The notes under the pieces: generated by a model
Database searches by the model: none
Told to the model about the DNA's origin: nothing
The model's input: only the letters and a program-made list of their open reading frames with translations
Part shown: positions 23,289-29,817 of the stretch, piece by piece
Layout: every line of letters starts with the position of its first letter
How positions within the stretch are numbered: the stretch's first letter is position 1
Translations under genes and position numbers: made by a program
NCBI GenBank assembly: GCA_002308575.1
Contig: DBVY01000060.1
Coordinates: 1 to 29,817 of the forward strand
Source of the DNA: Christensenella sp. UBA1252
GTDB taxonomy: Bacteria > Bacillota > Clostridia > Christensenellales > CAG-1252
Direction: 5' to 3'
Length of the DNA: 29,817 nt

Positions 23289-23317
23289 TTGACGGAATTC
23301 GGCAACGGTGTTATGAT
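23289..23317 (+). promoter_or_regulatory. Second, sigma-A-type promoter of the sigma operon
   Basis: TTGACG (23289-23294) and TATGAT (23312-23317) are 17 bases apart, giving a leader of about 37 bases. It would supply basal transcription of the sigma/anti-sigma pair independent of the ECF promoter. Confidence 0.55.
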
Positions 23318-23360
23318 TAGAAAAGAAACCGAGGGGGATCCCTGAAAAAGGAGCGACTTT

Positions 23361-23870
23361 TTGAACGAGAGTGAATTCAATCGGCTGCTTTTGTCCGTAA
23401 AAACGAGCGAGCGCGCGCTGGAAAAACTGCACGGATATTATTTCGGCAGGATCGTTTTTCACGTTGCGAAGACGTACGGTAAGACGTTCGCAGAAGACGT
23501 TGCGCAGGACTTTTTCATGTGGCTCCTCAAAGCGGAAAACCTGCCGCGCGTCGAGTACCCGACGACGTGGGTCTACCTGCAATGCGACAGCATCGCAAAA
23601 CGGAAAGTGCAAAAGGAAGCGCGTTACGTGCACGGCGAGATCGAGTTCGAGCAGGACGCGCCGCATAAAGAAGAACTGTTCGGTGACCTGTACGAAGCGA
23701 TGAAAGGGCTGGACGAGATCGAAAAGAAGATCGTCGAATTGCATTATTGGGAGGGCTACTCCTTAAAAGAGATCGCGCCGATGCTTCCCGCCGAGTACGC
23801 CGCCGTTCGGCAACGGCACAAACGACTGCTCGCGAAGCTCAAAAAGACCTTGAAAGAGATGGGGCTGTGA
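23361..23870 (+). CDS. ECF-type RNA polymerase sigma factor
   Basis: A 169-residue sigma factor with region 2 (YYFGRIVFHVAKTYGKTFAEDVAQDFFMWLL, about residues 26-57, here joined in sense only; the key parts are the AEDVAQDFFM stretch and the following tryptophans) and region 4 (about 112-165), whose helix-turn-helix reads YSLKEIAPMLPAEYAAVRQR. There is no other domain, as expected of extracytoplasmic-function sigma factors. The start is a TTG at 23361, seven bases after AAGGAG; the next Met lies inside region 2 and cannot be the start. The anti-sigma gene follows after 10 bases. An unusual promoter motif before this gene and before the VWA lipoprotein gene is the likely target. Confidence 0.9.
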   Translation: MNESEFNRLLLSVKTSERALEKLHGYYFGRIVFHVAKTYGKTFAEDVAQDFFMWLLKAENLPRVEYPTTWVYLQCDSIAKRKVQKEARYVHGEIEFEQDAPHKEELFGDLYEAMKGLDEIEKKIVELHYWEGYSLKEIAPMLPAEYAAVRQRHKRLLAKLKKTLKEMGL

Positions 23871-23880
23871 CGGAGGAATT

Positions 23881-24636
23881 ATGTCGAAAGAAAAGAAATT
23901 GAACCGATATGCCGAAGATAGGCTCGCTTCGTATTCGAATGCGGAAGATTCTTTGGCGCGGTTAAAGAGAGAGCAAGCCGCTTCGGACGAAACGGCGAGA
24001 GAAAAGGCGCGGAGCAGGAGCATTTTGAAAAAAGCCGTCGTAAGTTTTTCCGTCGCCGCCGTCGTGATCGTAACGATCGCGTTGGTTTGGGTCGGCGCGC
24101 TCTCGAAAATGGCGTCGCCCACGTGGGAAAGCGCGAAGACGTCGAATGGGAGCGGGAATTACTCTTGGCATTCCTATCCGAACACGAATACGGATTCCTC
24201 TCAAGACGGCTCCTCGTATCAAAGCGAAACTTCCTATAATGAAGTAGCGGGGGGTTCCTCGAAGGACGCCGAGGGAAACGCGGCGACGGAGCTCAACGGG
24301 GAAACGACGTACGTTCGATTCGTTTTTCCGAATAACGCAGTATCGTCGGAGAAGGTCGAGCAGACAAAGGGTTATTATTATTCGTTCTCGTTTGTGAAAA
24401 GCGAGATCACGATCGACGCGCTCGTTGCGTTCGGAGAGATAGCCGCGGATGGAATCGATTTCGAAACGAATAAAACCGCGACCGTTGCGGGGCAGACTTT
24501 CCTTTACGCGATGGGCGAAAACGGCTTGCGCGGCAAGATCGTGACCGACCGCGAAACCGTGTACGCTCGATCTTGTTCGGGCGCGGGCGAAGAGGCGATT
24601 TTGGCTTTCCTTCGCGAAACTTTTATCGCGAAATAA
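23881..24636 (+). CDS. Single-pass membrane protein, putative cognate anti-sigma factor
   Basis: A 251-residue protein directly after the sigma gene, with ATG behind GGAGGA. A cytoplasmic charged helical N-terminus (residues 1-51) is followed by one membrane helix (about 52-74). A Ser/Thr/Asn-rich linker leads to an external domain of about 120 residues. This layout, and its position, are those of an anti-sigma factor that holds the sigma factor at the membrane until an external signal is sensed. No classic zinc-binding anti-sigma motif (HxxxCxxC) is present, so it belongs to a less common type. The external domain, with stretches such as TTYVRFVFPNNAV, does not match a family that I recognise. 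The role is inferred mainly from context. Confidence 0.75.
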   Translation: MSKEKKLNRYAEDRLASYSNAEDSLARLKREQAASDETAREKARSRSILKKAVVSFSVAAVVIVTIALVWVGALSKMASPTWESAKTSNGSGNYSWHSYPNTNTDSSQDGSSYQSETSYNEVAGGSSKDAEGNAATELNGETTYVRFVFPNNAVSSEKVEQTKGYYYSFSFVKSEITIDALVAFGEIAADGIDFETNKTATVAGQTFLYAMGENGLRGKIVTDRETVYARSCSGAGEEAILAFLRETFIAK

Positions 24637-24651
24637 AAAAATTTCCTTTTT

Positions 24652-24682
24652 TTGTCACATTTGTTTGCATTAGGCGCAACTA
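24652..24682 (+). promoter_or_regulatory. Putative ECF-type promoter of the VWA lipoprotein gene
   Basis: TTGTCACATTT (24652-24662) and GCAACTA (24676-24682), 16 bases between GTCACA and GCAACTA, are the same as in the promoter before the sigma gene; GCG also follows after a few bases in both. Its leader of about 45 bases carries the ribosome binding site GGGGAGGAG. Confidence 0.7.
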
Positions 24683-24733
24683 ATAGGCGAAAAGAAATAT
24701 GGCGGCGATAGCCGAATGGGGAGGAGTGAAAGT

Positions 24734-26209
24734 ATGAAAAGAATTATCGCTTTGATTTTGATGATCGTTACGGCGTTTGCGCTTGCGTCTTGCAGCGGAA
24801 CTTCCACGATGAAAGACTCGGGCGGATATATGGGCGCGCACAGCGGCTCGGGCGGATATATGGGCGCGCACGACGGCTCGGGCGGATATCTTCCCGCACC
24901 GGAAGTAGGCGGCGACGGCGACGTGTTCTACGGAGAGTCGATCGCTTACAGCAAAACGCTTGACGGAGGCGAGGAGGGTTTTGTCGAAGGAAAAGAAACG
25001 ACGGGAGAAAAGCCGGACAGCGAAAGGAATCAGATCCGCGCGGGGCAGATCACCGCGAAGGCTTGGAACGATAACGAGAATTACGCGAAATGGAAAAAGC
25101 TCTTCAACGAGGAAACCGCAAACGACCCCGCGGGAAAATTCGTCGAGTTTAAGAGCGGTGACTGGGCGATCGACACGGCGAAGCGCGTAAAGGTCACGGT
25201 CACGCAAGGCGAAAGCAAGGTGTTCGGCGCGAAGATCGTTTATTACGATTCCAATCAAAAGAAAAGTACCGTCCGCACAGACGTAAACGGCGTGGCGTAT
25301 CTGTTCCCCGGCGAGGACGCGGGCACGATCACCATTTCGAGCGGGAACGCCGAAAAGACCGCGACGTTCTCCGCGGAAGAAAAAGATCTGACCGTCGATC
25401 TCGCGGACAGTCAAAGCAAAGCTAACGTGATCAAGATCATGTTCGTGATCGACGCGACGGGCTCGATGGGCGACGAAATGAATTACCTCGCCGCCGAACT
25501 CGCGGACGTCGTGAACCGCGTTGCGCGGCAGGCGGAAAACGTTAAGATCGACCTCGCGCTCCTGTTCTATCGCGACGACGGGGATGAAGAGAAATTCGCG
25601 TACGCCGATTTTGCGACCGTGACCGAGAGCGCGGGATTGCAAGCGCAACTCAACGTTTTAAGCAGACAATACGCGACGGGCGGCGGCGACTATCCCGAGG
25701 CGTTGGACGAAGCGCTCGTGCTTGCGACGGGCAAGAATTGGGGCGAAGAGAACGCGGCGAGATTGATGTTCGTTGTGCTCGACGCACCGCCGCACGAGAA
25801 AAAGGAAAACTACGATCGCATCGTGAACGCGTACGGCTCGGCGGCGGAGAAGGGCATCGCGATCTGCCCGATCCTTTGCAGCGGCGCGGACACTTTGACC
25901 GAATACGTAACGAGAACCGGCGCCCTTTTGACGGGCGGAACTTCGATCTTCGTGACCGACGATTCGGGCATCGGCGGCTCGCACCTCGATCCCGATCTTC
26001 CGGACGCGGTCGTCGAAAAGTTGAACGACTTGCTCGTACGCTTGATCGTCGGCTACCACACGGGCGATTTCGGAACGCCGGTTCCGTATAAGGGCGGACA
26101 ACAAACGCAAAACACGGAAGAAACTCCCACCGTAACGGGTGGCGAAACGAGCGGAGAAGAGGACGGCGAAACGGATGGATCGGGCTCGGCCGAAGGAAGC
26201 GAGGAATAA
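24734..26209 (+). CDS. VWA-domain lipoprotein of the sigma regulon
   Basis: A 491-residue protein starting at the ATG at 24734 behind GGAGGAG. Its signal peptide ends in the lipobox LASC, with Cys20 the lipid anchor, so it is displayed on the cell surface. After the anchor come Gly/Tyr-rich repeats (SGGYMGAH twice, then SGGYLPAP), a helical part, a beta domain of the carboxypeptidase-regulatory or Ig type (about 148-232), and a von Willebrand factor A domain (about 235-430). The metal site is DATGS (Asp240) with a distal Thr at TGGGD (Thr315) and an Asp at VVLDAPPHE. The DATGSMG/GGGDxPEA form differs from the common DxSxS form and is typical of one VWA subgroup. The acidic Thr/Glu/Gly tail is unstructured. 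A surface binding or adhesion role is inferred. Its promoter copies that of the sigma operon. Confidence 0.9.
   Translation: MKRIIALILMIVTAFALASCSGTSTMKDSGGYMGAHSGSGGYMGAHDGSGGYLPAPEVGGDGDVFYGESIAYSKTLDGGEEGFVEGKETTGEKPDSERNQIRAGQITAKAWNDNENYAKWKKLFNEETANDPAGKFVEFKSGDWAIDTAKRVKVTVTQGESKVFGAKIVYYDSNQKKSTVRTDVNGVAYLFPGEDAGTITISSGNAEKTATFSAEEKDLTVDLADSQSKANVIKIMFVIDATGSMGDEMNYLAAELADVVNRVARQAENVKIDLALLFYRDDGDEEKFAYADFATVTESAGLQAQLNVLSRQYATGGGDYPEALDEALVLATGKNWGEENAARLMFVVLDAPPHEKKENYDRIVNAYGSAAEKGIAICPILCSGADTLTEYVTRTGALLTGGTSIFVTDDSGIGGSHLDPDLPDAVVEKLNDLLVRLIVGYHTGDFGTPVPYKGGQQTQNTEETPTVTGGETSGEEDGETDGSGSAEGSEE
24817..24889 (+). repeat. 30-base tandem repeat inside the VWA lipoprotein gene
   Basis: Two full 30-base units (24817-24846, 24847-24876) differ at few positions and are followed by a 13-base partial third unit. 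They encode SGGYMGAHSG and SGGYMGAHDG, then SGGY. The nearly identical DNA suggests recent slippage and possible variation in copy number between strains. Confidence 0.85.
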
Positions 26210-26245
26210 AGCGTAACACGTTTTTTGCGAAAGAAGAAAAAGAAC

Positions 26246-26285
26246 GGGCGATTAAAACTTTTGTTTTAACCGTCCTTTTCTTTTT
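26246..26285 (+). terminator. Intrinsic terminator after the VWA lipoprotein gene
   Basis: ttaaaac (26252-26258) pairs with gttttaa (26263-26269) around TTTT. After one mismatch the stem continues gggcg (26246-26250) with cgtcc (26271-26275), one wobble, followed by TTTTCTTTTT. Confidence 0.85.
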
Positions 26286-26299
26286 GGGAGAAAGAGAAT

Positions 26300-26333
26300 C
26301 GAGGTGTCCGTTCGCGTTGACAAATGCACCTCG
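26300..26333 (+). promoter_or_regulatory. Inverted repeat around the -35 box of fumC
   Basis: Perfect 7-base arms cgaggtg (26300-26306) and cacctcg (26327-26333) flank the -35 box, with 20 bases between. The centre-to-centre distance of 27 bases is about two and a half helical turns. A dimeric regulator could bind here and control the fumarase-malic enzyme operon. No T-run follows. Confidence 0.4.
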
Positions 26334-26345
26334 CGGGCGTATAAT
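26317..26345 (+). promoter_or_regulatory. Consensus sigma-A promoter of the fumC operon
   Basis: TTGACA (26317-26322) and TATAAT (26340-26345) with 17 bases between are a full match to the sigma-A consensus. The start is near 26352, giving a leader of about 40 bases. Confidence 0.93.
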
Positions 26346-26390
26346 TTTATTTGGTAATTTTCCGAAATACGAACAAAGCGGAGGGAAACG

Positions 26391-27755
26391 ATGGATCAAA
26401 GAATCGAACGCGACAGTATGGGCGAGGTAAAAGTCCCCGCCGATCGCTATTGGGGTGCGCAAACCCAGCGCAGTTACGAGAACTTCCAAATCGGAGAAGA
26501 AAAGATGCCCAAGGGGATCCTTTCCGCGTTCGCCGTCGTAAAAAAAGCGTGCGCTCTGACAAACCGCGCGCTCGGCCTTTTGGACGAGAAACGGGCGGAA
26601 CTCATCGTTCGCGTTTCGGATGAGATTTTAAACGGAAAGCTCGAAGGACATTTCCCGCTCGCCGTTTGGCAAACGGGTAGCGGCACCCAAACCAATATGA
26701 ATTTCAACGAGGTCATCGCGAACCGCGGCAACGAGATCGCGGGGGAAAAACTTCTCCATCCGAACGATCACGTAAACCGTTCGCAAAGCTCGAACGACAC
26801 GTTCCCGACCGCTTTGCACGTCGCCGCCGTGCTGGCTTTGAAACAAAAACTCGAACCCGCTTTGGAAGAGATGATCGCCGCGTTTTCACGCCTTGAAAAG
26901 GAAAACGAAGGAGCGGTCACGGTCGGCCGCACCCATTTGCAGGACGCCGTTCCGATCGCGTTTTCGCAGGAGATCAGCGGTTGGCGAGTTATGATCGAGC
27001 GTTCGCTCGCGGCGATCCGCGCTTCCGAGGACGGACTCCTCGATTTAGCGCTCGGCGGCACCGCCGTCGGCACGGGGCTGAACTGCCCCAAAGGATTCGC
27101 GGAAGCCGTCGCCGAAGCGATCAAAAAGGAAACGGGCGTTCCGTTCCGCACCTCGCCGAACAAATTCCACGCCCTTTCGTCGAAGGACGATATCGCGTTT
27201 GCGCACGGCGCTTTGAAGGCGCTCGCCGCCGACCTGATGAAGATCGCGAACGACGTTCGTTGGCTCGCGTCCGGCCCCCGTTGCGGGCTCGGCGAGATCT
27301 CGATCCCCGAGAACGAACCCGGCTCGTCCATTATGCCGGGCAAGGTAAACCCCACCCAATGCGAAGCGCTGACGATGGTTGCCGCCGAGGTCATGGGAAA
27401 CGACGTTACGATCGGGATCGCGGCGTCACAGGGAAATTTTCAACTCAACGTCTATATGCCCGTCGTTGCCTATAACTTCCTGCAATCGGTCGGGTTGCTC
27501 GCGGACGGCGCGCGCTCGTTTACGGCGCATTGTCTTGCGGGATTGAAAGCGAACCGCGCGAAGATGAAAGACAACCTCGATCGGACGCTGATGTCCGTAA
27601 CCGCGCTTTCGCCCTATATAGGCTACGATAACGCCGCGAAGATCGCGAAAGCCGCCCATAAAAACGGAACGTCCTTGCGCGAAGAAGCGGTGCGCCTCGG
27701 CTTTTTAACGGAACAAGAATTCGATCTTTACGTCAAACCCGAAAAGATGGTTTGA
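26391..27755 (+). CDS. fumC: Class II fumarate hydratase
   Basis: This 454-residue enzyme reversibly hydrates fumarate to malate in the cytoplasm, without an iron-sulfur cluster. Length and order match the homotetrameric class II fumarases. The N-terminal ERDSMGEVKVPADRYWGAQT, the substrate-binding TGSGTQTNMN and SSNDTFPT, the catalytic His in GRTHLQDAVP (His182) and the superfamily signature GSSIMPGKVNPTQ (from residue 311, with the catalytic Ser) are all present. The combination with ERD.MG..KVP separates it from aspartase and argininosuccinate lyase, although aspartases are close relatives. The ATG at 26391 has GGAGGG upstream. The malic enzyme gene follows after 30 bases, and the two act on the same metabolite. 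A consensus promoter with a flanking inverted repeat suggests high but regulated expression. Confidence 0.96.
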   Translation: MDQRIERDSMGEVKVPADRYWGAQTQRSYENFQIGEEKMPKGILSAFAVVKKACALTNRALGLLDEKRAELIVRVSDEILNGKLEGHFPLAVWQTGSGTQTNMNFNEVIANRGNEIAGEKLLHPNDHVNRSQSSNDTFPTALHVAAVLALKQKLEPALEEMIAAFSRLEKENEGAVTVGRTHLQDAVPIAFSQEISGWRVMIERSLAAIRASEDGLLDLALGGTAVGTGLNCPKGFAEAVAEAIKKETGVPFRTSPNKFHALSSKDDIAFAHGALKALAADLMKIANDVRWLASGPRCGLGEISIPENEPGSSIMPGKVNPTQCEALTMVAAEVMGNDVTIGIAASQGNFQLNVYMPVVAYNFLQSVGLLADGARSFTAHCLAGLKANRAKMKDNLDRTLMSVTALSPYIGYDNAAKIAKAAHKNGTSLREEAVRLGFLTEQEFDLYVKPEKMV

Positions 27756-27785
27756 AAAACAATAACAAAAAGGAAACGGTGAAAA

Positions 27786-28958
27786 ATGAACTACGCGGAA
27801 GAATCTTTGAAGAAGCATTACGAATGGAAAGGCAAACTCGAAACGGTGCCGAAGATGAAGATCGAGAGCAAGGACGATCTTTCTTTGGCATATACGCCGG
27901 GCGTTGCGCAAGCGTGCTTGGAGATCCAAAAGGATCCCGAAAAGTCCTATGAACTGACGGGCAGGGGCAACCTCGTCGCCGTCGTTACGGACGGAACGGC
28001 GGTTTTGGGCCTCGGCGATATCGGCCCCGAAGCGGGCATGCCCGTGATGGAAGGGAAATGCGTGCTGTTCAAAGCGTTCGGCGGCGTGGACGCGATCCCT
28101 CTGTGCGTGCGCAGTAAGGACGTGGACGAGATCGTAAACACCGTCGCGCTTCTCGCAGGCAGTTTCGGCGGGATCAACCTCGAAGACATTGCCGCGCCGC
28201 GTTGCTTCGAGATCGAGCGCAAACTCAAAGAGCGTTGCGACATTCCCGTTTTCCACGACGATCAACACGGCACCGCCGTCGTCGTTCTCGCCGCCACGTT
28301 GAACGCGCTTCGCGCGGTCGGTAAAGACATCGGCTCCGTCAAAGCCGTGATCAACGGCGCGGGCTCGGCGGGCATCGCGATCGCAAAACTTTTGATGTCC
28401 CGCGGCTTGAAGAACTTGATCATTTGCGACAGGAAAGGCGCGATCTGCGAAGGCGCGGAAGGCTTGAATCCCGCGAAAGAAGAGATCGCAAAAGTGACGA
28501 ACCGCGACCACCTCAAAGGAACGCTGGCGGACGTTCTCGTCGGCGCGGATCTTTTCATCGGCGTTTCTTCCGCGAACCTCGTTTCGCAGGAGATGGTAAA
28601 AACGATGGCGAAGGACGCGATCCTTTTCCCGATGGCGAACCCGACGCCTGAGATCATGCCCGATCTCGCGATCGAAGCGGGCGCGGCGATCGTCGGAACG
28701 GGGAGGAGCGATTTCCCGAACCAAATCAATAACGTCTTGGCGTTCCCCGGCATCTTCCGCGGCGCTTTGGACGTTCGCGCACGCGATATCAACGAGGAAA
28801 TGAAACTTGCCGCCGCCGAAGCGCTGGCTTCTCTCGTTTCCCCCGAAGAACTCAAAAAGGATTATATCTTGCCGCGTCCGTTCGATCCGCGCGTCGGGCA
28901 AACCGTTGCGAAAGCGGTTGCAAAGGCGGCGAGGGAATCGGGCGTCGCGAAAGCCTAA
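27786..28958 (+). CDS. NAD(P)-dependent malic enzyme
   Basis: This 390-residue enzyme oxidatively decarboxylates malate to pyruvate and CO2 and is of the short bacterial type, without the phosphotransacetylase-like domain of the long MaeB form. Landmarks are the catalytic Tyr36 in AYTPGVA, the [12 protein letters not shown] stretch with the catalytic Lys, and the metal ligands in [14 protein letters not shown] (Glu133, Asp134) and [11 protein letters not shown]. The nucleotide-binding GAGSAG lies at 191-196, followed by an acidic Asp at the end of the next strand (ICDRK), which favours NAD over NADP. The C-terminal [19 protein letters not shown] is typical. It sits 30 bases after fumC in the same operon, so the pair converts fumarate through malate to pyruvate, supplying NADH, or runs in reverse. 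The ribosome binding site is modest (AAGGA). Confidence 0.95.
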   Translation: MNYAEESLKKHYEWKGKLETVPKMKIESKDDLSLAYTPGVAQACLEIQKDPEKSYELTGRGNLVAVVTDGTAVLGLGDIGPEAGMPVMEGKCVLFKAFGGVDAIPLCVRSKDVDEIVNTVALLAGSFGGINLEDIAAPRCFEIERKLKERCDIPVFHDDQHGTAVVVLAATLNALRAVGKDIGSVKAVINGAGSAGIAIAKLLMSRGLKNLIICDRKGAICEGAEGLNPAKEEIAKVTNRDHLKGTLADVLVGADLFIGVSSANLVSQEMVKTMAKDAILFPMANPTPEIMPDLAIEAGAAIVGTGRSDFPNQINNVLAFPGIFRGALDVRARDINEEMKLAAAEALASLVSPEELKKDYILPRPFDPRVGQTVAKAVAKAARESGVAKA

Positions 28959-28969
28959 ACGGAAAACAT

Positions 28970-28998
28970 TTCCATAAGAGAAAGGGGCTCTTACGGAA
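28970..28998 (+). other. Inverted repeat after the malic enzyme gene
   Basis: ttccataagag (28970-28980) and ctcttacggaa (28988-28998) pair except at one position, with a 7-base loop. There is no T-run, so it is not a typical terminator. A TATAAT (29000-29005) follows at once, and the pair may be an operator for the next gene or a hairpin protecting the mRNA end; the -35 region is poor. Confidence 0.45.
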
Positions 28999-29057
28999 GT
29001 ATAATGGAAAACGTGTTCGCGGAGTTTTCAGCGCGAACCGTAAGAAGGAGGAAGGAA

Positions 29058-29817
29058 ATGACCGAAAGGTTGAAAAAAGTATTTTTATTGATTGCGGTTT
29101 TCGTTCTCTCGATCTGCGTCGTCGCATTTGCGGCGTCGTGTGATAAAGAGGAGAACGGCGGCAGTCAAAAGACGATCACGAATTTGGAAGCAACGCTTGC
29201 AGACGGATCTTCTTTGACGTATTCGAACGGAATGATCATCGTAACGGAAGGGCAGATCCCCTCCTTTACCACCGGTGATTTCAGCGTTAAGATCGTCTAT
29301 TCGGATGGGAGCAAAGAAGCCGTTTCGGGCTTTACGATCGACGCAAGCGCGATCCCCGCGAACGCAACGGCGGGCTCGTATACGATTTCGTTTTCCTATT
29401 CCGGTCACAGCACGACCGTTTCGGTCGAAGTGCGCGCGTCGGAACCGGAGGCTCTTCCTGCGATCGACAGCCAAACAACGTATTCTTACGAGTACACGGG
29501 TTCGGCGATCGACCTGATCGAAAAGCTCGACGCGAATCGTTCCGCCGAGAATAAGATCGCGCCGCTCATTACGGCGGGTAAGATCCGCATTTCGACGCAA
29601 GAGAACGTCAGAACCCGCCAAGCGACGAACGTGGGTGATTATATGCTCGAACTCGTTGCGGCGGACGGGAACGTTTGGAAGGACGAAACGCTCGGGCAGA
29701 CAAGCTCGATGACCTTGCTATGGAGGATCACGAAGAAAGTGATCCCGACCCCGACCGTAAGCGGCTCCACTACGTTTGAATATACGGGGGAGGAGATCAC
29801 GCTCCCCGTCGATCTGC
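29058..29817 (+). CDS. Surface lipoprotein with Ig-like repeats (3' end outside window)
   Basis: The ATG at 29058 has AGGAGG-type ribosome binding (AAGGAGGAAGG), and the frame is open to the window end, with 253 residues visible. The signal peptide (RLKKVFLLIAVFVLSICVV) ends in the lipobox AASC with Cys28 as anchor. The mature part starts with a flexible stretch, then a bacterial Ig-like domain (about residues 45-135, with KIVYSDGSKEAVSGFTID and GSYTISFSYSG). It then opens repeated beta domains marked by TYSYEYTGSAIDL and again TFEYTGEEITLPVDL, about 100 residues apart. Such tandem domains form elongated stalks on the cell surface. The full length, the number of repeats and any functional C-terminal domain are not visible. 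The preceding inverted repeat and TATAAT may be its promoter. Confidence 0.85.
   Translation, partial: MTERLKKVFLLIAVFVLSICVVAFAASCDKEENGGSQKTITNLEATLADGSSLTYSNGMIIVTEGQIPSFTTGDFSVKIVYSDGSKEAVSGFTIDASAIPANATAGSYTISFSYSGHSTTVSVEVRASEPEALPAIDSQTTYSYEYTGSAIDLIEKLDANRSAENKIAPLITAGKIRISTQENVRTRQATNVGDYMLELVAADGNVWKDETLGQTSSMTLLWRITKKVIPTPTVSGSTTFEYTGEEITLPVDL

Overview
The window looks like a chromosomal segment of an uncultured low- to mid-GC Firmicute, most likely of the class Clostridia. The support is strong AGGAGG-type ribosome binding sites, consensus sigma-A promoters, T-tailed intrinsic terminators, lipoproteins with short Gram-positive-style signal peptides, an ECF sigma/anti-sigma pair, and DUF1294 and TIGR04076 family proteins. 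Species assignment is inference only; there is no rRNA, tRNA or other marker gene here.

Layout. (1) 1-10952: two tandem paralogous genes for very large, highly charged proteins without signal peptide or membrane segment. The first is cut by the window edge. The second is complete at 3022 residues and is built from three diverged copies of a module of about 1000 residues; both end in an acidic tail and the same short C-terminal motif. (2) 11001-18335: a GNAT acetyltransferase with a GH31 glycosidase, then a GH38 alpha-mannosidase with a small membrane protein and a DUF1295-type membrane enzyme. This is intracellular glycan processing, and the GH38 transcript starts with a compact structured leader. 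(3) 18395-19150, minus strand: a lipoprotein with its own promoter. (4) 19231-22435: an AT-rich four-gene cassette with overlapping genes (unknown protein, two large XRE-type regulators, an Asn-rich 59-residue protein) behind a promoter that carries a palindrome. It looks horizontally acquired. (5) 22439-23222: TIGR04076 and DUF1294 proteins. (6) 23229-26285: ECF sigma factor, single-pass membrane putative anti-sigma factor and a VWA-domain lipoprotein. The same unusual promoter motif, with identical spacing, lies before the sigma gene and before the VWA gene, so this appears to be a self-contained sigma regulon. (7) 26300-28958: class II fumarase and malic enzyme, a fumarate-to-pyruvate module. 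(8) 29058 to the end: the start of a lipoprotein with Ig-like repeats, cut by the window edge.

The most novel-looking elements are the giant repeat-protein pair, the AT-rich XRE cassette with its Asn-rich small protein, the matched ECF promoters, and the three-way-junction leader before the mannosidase gene. No CRISPR array, transposase, integrase, tRNA or rRNA gene was recognised.
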